Below, piece after piece: positions 4,955 through 6,925 of a stretch of DNA of 6,925 nucleotides. The number at the start of each line of letters is the position of its first letter. Positions within the stretch are counted from its first letter, which is position 1. The stretch covers positions 1-6,925 of the forward strand of contig DASUFI010000117.1 in assembly GCA_036274635.1 (NCBI GenBank), read 5' to 3'. This DNA is from DASUFI01 sp036274635 (GTDB lineage: Bacteria; Planctomycetota; B15-G4). Below the pieces are notes generated by a model. It had not been told where the DNA came from and did not search any database. It worked only from the letters and a program-made list of their open reading frames with translations. The translations under genes were made by a program, and so were the position numbers.

Positions 4955-6268
4955 ATGCTGGTCCTCTCGAACCTCGACCTGCTGTACGACGGCCGCTCGG
5001 CGACGAAGCGCTCGCTGCACAAGGGCGTGGACGTGCACGTGGTCGACGGGCGCATCCACGCCGTGCGCCCGCACGACGCCAAGCTCACGCAGACCGAGGG
5101 CCGCAGCGTGGCCGACTGCGCGGGCCTGGTCGCGACGCCGGGCCTCGTGGACTGTCACGGCCACCTCACCGTGCTCGGGCTGCGCGCCCCCGACATGGAC
5201 CGCATGAACGGCCCCGGCTGGCTGGTGCTGGTGGAGAAGGTGCTGCACGCGACGCTCGTCGAGGGCGGCGTCACCACGATGCGCGACATCGGCGGGGCCA
5301 CGCAGCTCATGAAGCGCTTCGTGGACGAGGGCCTCATGCTGGGCCCGCGGCTCAAGATCGCCATCTGCATGCTCTCCACCACCGGCGGCCACGCGGACTT
5401 CCGCTCGCCCGACCGCTGCCACGGCGAGCTCTCGCGCCTGTGGCCGCCCGCGCCCGGCCGGCCCGCGTCCATCGTCGACGGGCCCTGGGAGTGCCGCAAG
5501 CGCGTGCGCGAGATCGCCGCCTGCGGCGCGGACCTGATCAAGATCTGCGCCAGCCCCGGCATCGCCTCGCCCTCCGACGCGCTCGAGCACCGCGACTTCA
5601 CCGGCGAGGAGATCGCCGCCATCTGCGACGAGGCCGAGGGCCGCGGCCTGCGCGTGGCGGCCCACGCCCACAGCCAGAGCGGCATCGCGCTGGCCATCGA
5701 GCACGGCGTGCACGACATCCAGCACATCTCCTTCATGGACGAGAAGCTGGCCGAGAAGGCGCACAAGAAGGGCTGCACCGTGACGCCCACCTCGTGGGTC
5801 ATGGAGGAGCTGCCCAAGGCCCACGGCCTCTCGCCCTTCGTCATGGAGAAGGTGCGCCAGGCCGGCGAGACGCATCGCAAGGCCGTGCAGGCGGCGGGCA
5901 AGTCGGGCCTCAAGATCCTGGCCGGCACCGACCCGGTGCTGCCCGGCATGCACGGCCGCAACTACCTGGAGATCGCGGCCCTCGCGCGCGACGGCCTGTC
6001 GCCGCTGGCCGCCTGGCACGCGATGACCGGCCTCGCCGCGGCGGAGATCGGCCAGACGGACGCGGGCACGCTCGAGCCGGGCCAGCGCGCGGACATCCTG
6101 CTGTGCAAGGGCGACGTGCTCGAGAAGCCGCAGCTGCTCGACCAGGGCGCCCTCGTGGAGGTGCTCAAGGACGGCGTCGGCCACCGCGGTCGCGCGGGCA
6201 TCCCGCAGCGCGGCTTCAAGGCGACGGTCGACGCGGTGCTGGCGCTGGCCCGGGACGCGGGGCACTGA
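4955..6268 (+). CDS. Metal-dependent amidohydrolase, imidazolonepropionase/prolidase-like
   Basis: This 437-residue cytoplasmic enzyme belongs to the amidohydrolase superfamily (the group with HutI and Xaa-Pro dipeptidase-like hydrolases), which cleaves C-N bonds in cyclic amides or N-acyl/peptide compounds using one or two divalent metals. The complete ligand set is visible: H68-x-H70 in TPGLVDCHGH (61-70), K196 in ADLIKICAS (192-200; probably carboxylated), H237 in VAAHAHS, H257 in IQHISFMD, and D326 in LAGTDP. The N-terminal part (1-60) and ATPGL/PGQRADILL (375-383) form the flanking beta-sandwich. HADFRSP (146-152) recalls the GGH segment of this subgroup. ATG 4955 is chosen because AAGGG (4944-4948) precedes it and the cupin stop is 2 bp upstream; the frame stays open back to 4322 but that extension covers the repeat and the cupin gene. 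The exact substrate cannot be inferred. Confidence 0.9.
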   Translation: MLVLSNLDLLYDGRSATKRSLHKGVDVHVVDGRIHAVRPHDAKLTQTEGRSVADCAGLVATPGLVDCHGHLTVLGLRAPDMDRMNGPGWLVLVEKVLHATLVEGGVTTMRDIGGATQLMKRFVDEGLMLGPRLKIAICMLSTTGGHADFRSPDRCHGELSRLWPPAPGRPASIVDGPWECRKRVREIAACGADLIKICASPGIASPSDALEHRDFTGEEIAAICDEAEGRGLRVAAHAHSQSGIALAIEHGVHDIQHISFMDEKLAEKAHKKGCTVTPTSWVMEELPKAHGLSPFVMEKVRQAGETHRKAVQAAGKSGLKILAGTDPVLPGMHGRNYLEIAALARDGLSPLAAWHAMTGLAAAEIGQTDAGTLEPGQRADILLCKGDVLEKPQLLDQGALVEVLKDGVGHRGRAGIPQRGFKATVDAVLALARDAGH

Positions 6269-6353
6269 GCGCATGGCCGAGGTCCTGCGCGGCGGCCAAG
6301 ACATCGACCACGCGTGCGCGGCGCGCCGCCCGCATGCTCGGACTGGAGGAGTG

Positions 6354-6925
6354 ATGCGCATCGCGCTCGTGACGCTGGCCGGCCTGTCCCTCGCGGCCGT
6401 GGCCGCCTGCCTCGCACCCGGCGCGGCCTCCGGCGGCGCCGCCGCGGCGCCGGCCCCGCGCACGCCCGCCCTGCTCGAGGAGTACGCCGCCGACGAGTCC
6501 GGCGTGGAGCGCTACTGGTCGCTGCCCTCCGAGGCGCGCCGCGAGCACGAGGAGGCCGTCTCGCTCGAGTGGCGCGCCACGCTCGATGCCCTCGACTTCG
6601 CCGCGCTCCCGCGCGACGAGCAGGTGGACTGGCTGGTGCTGGACAACCACCTGCGCGCCGGCATCACCCGCCGCGCCGCCGAGGCCGCGCGCCGCGCGGA
6701 GATCGCGGAGCTCGTGCCCTTCGCCGACACGATCACGGCGCTGGAGGAGGACCGCTGGGCCGAGAAGCCCCTGGACCCGCAGGACGCCGCCGCGCGCCTC
6801 GACGAGCTGGGCAAGCAGGTCAAGGACCTGCGCGAGCGGGTGAAGAAGAAGGAGGACAAGCCGGCCGAGAGCAAGCCGGAAGCCGCACCGCCCGCCGACA
6901 CGAAGCCCGAGGCCGCGCCGCCGGC
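6354..6925 (+). CDS. DUF885-like lipoprotein, N-terminal part (runs off the window)
   Basis: 190 codons are present without a stop. Residues 1-19 are a signal peptide with a lipobox (VAAC, Cys19). After an Ala/Gly/Pro linker come YWSLPSEARREHEEAVSLEW (54-73), ATLDALDFAALPRDEQVDWLVLDNHL (75-100) and AEIAELVPFADTITALEE (115-132), helical segments that I recognise as the start of DUF885 proteins. These are large alpha-helical, presumably metal-dependent peptidase-like proteins; the catalytic part would be beyond the window. Residues 162-190 are a charged, Pro/Ala-rich insert with a 10-residue repeat. Ribosome binding site GGAGGA (6345-6350) lies only three bases from ATG, or directly before GTG 6351; ATG 6273 is in frame but would put 27 unlike residues before the signal. 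The gene follows the amidohydrolase by 85 bp on the same strand and may belong to its transcript. Confidence 0.75.
   Translation, partial: MRIALVTLAGLSLAAVAACLAPGAASGGAAAAPAPRTPALLEEYAADESGVERYWSLPSEARREHEEAVSLEWRATLDALDFAALPRDEQVDWLVLDNHLRAGITRRAAEAARRAEIAELVPFADTITALEEDRWAEKPLDPQDAAARLDELGKQVKDLRERVKKKEDKPAESKPEAAPPADTKPEAAPP
6867..6925 (+). repeat. Tandem 30-bp coding repeat in the DUF885-like gene
   Basis: Two consecutive units encode ESKPEAAPPA and DTKPEAAPPA; the second ends one base beyond the window. Synonymous differences separate the units (for example GAA/GAG and GCA/GCG), so the duplication is not very recent or the amino acid sequence is maintained. More units may follow outside the window. 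Confidence 0.7.

Noticed and set aside
6318..6329. 12-bp perfect palindrome GCGGCGCGCCGC between the amidohydrolase and DUF885-like genes
   Set aside because: Such all-GC palindromes are expected by chance in DNA of this composition, and nothing else marks it as a site.
6273..6353. In-frame ATG 6273 as the start of the DUF885-like gene, or a separate short gene ending at 6354
   Set aside because: The extension lacks a ribosome binding site and would bury the lipoprotein signal peptide; the other frame gives only a short Arg/Ala-rich stretch continuous with a spurious frame across the amidohydrolase.

Overview
The window is very GC-rich (about 70% or more by eye), densely coding chromosomal DNA from a bacterium with an envelope that uses lipoproteins. 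Planctomycetota is my tentative preference, with Myxococcota or another GC-rich lineage as the alternative. The reasons are soft: a very large membrane protein ending in a beta-rich domain of a style I associate with planctomycetes, a DUF885-type lipoprotein with low-complexity inserts, and long repeat-derived intergenic DNA. No rRNA, tRNA, CRISPR array, transposase or phage gene is visible.

Layout from left to right. Positions 91-2922 (+) encode a 943-residue YfhO-like multi-spanning membrane protein (GT-C glycosyltransferase-like) fused to a beta-rich C-terminal region of about 300 residues. Positions 3069-3716 (+) encode a CsgG/LpoB-like lipoprotein with two glycine zippers. Convergent to it, 3737-4057 (-) encodes a bacterial frataxin, CyaY. 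Positions 4058-4616 hold no protein gene. Almost all of this stretch is one 471-bp inverted-repeat element (4106-4576) lying between the divergent cyaY and cupin genes. Positions 4617-4952 (+) encode a small cupin and 4955-6268 (+) an imidazolonepropionase/prolidase-like amidohydrolase, 2 bp apart and almost certainly one operon. Positions 6354-6925 (+) hold the 5' part of a DUF885-like lipoprotein gene that runs off the window.

The most remarkable item is the element at 4106-4576. It consists of two divergent copies of the same unit of about 200 bp, facing outward around a centre at 4341. Each unit carries a 92-nt hairpin of identical length (4116-4207 and 4475-4566) with the same loop sequence. 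Its stem sequence differs between the copies, mostly by paired, compensatory changes: I count eleven base pairs changed on both sides. The single-stranded flanks are nearly invariant. This is the pattern expected when base-pairing rather than sequence is preserved. I do not recognise the family. It resembles a REP/BIME-like palindromic repeat or a structured-RNA element, and it sits in a divergent promoter region with a possible -10 hexamer just outside each end.

The genes do not form one obvious pathway. The cupin and amidohydrolase probably share one small-molecule or peptide-derivative metabolism. CyaY serves iron-sulfur cluster assembly. The two lipoproteins and the membrane glycosyltransferase-like protein act in the cell envelope.
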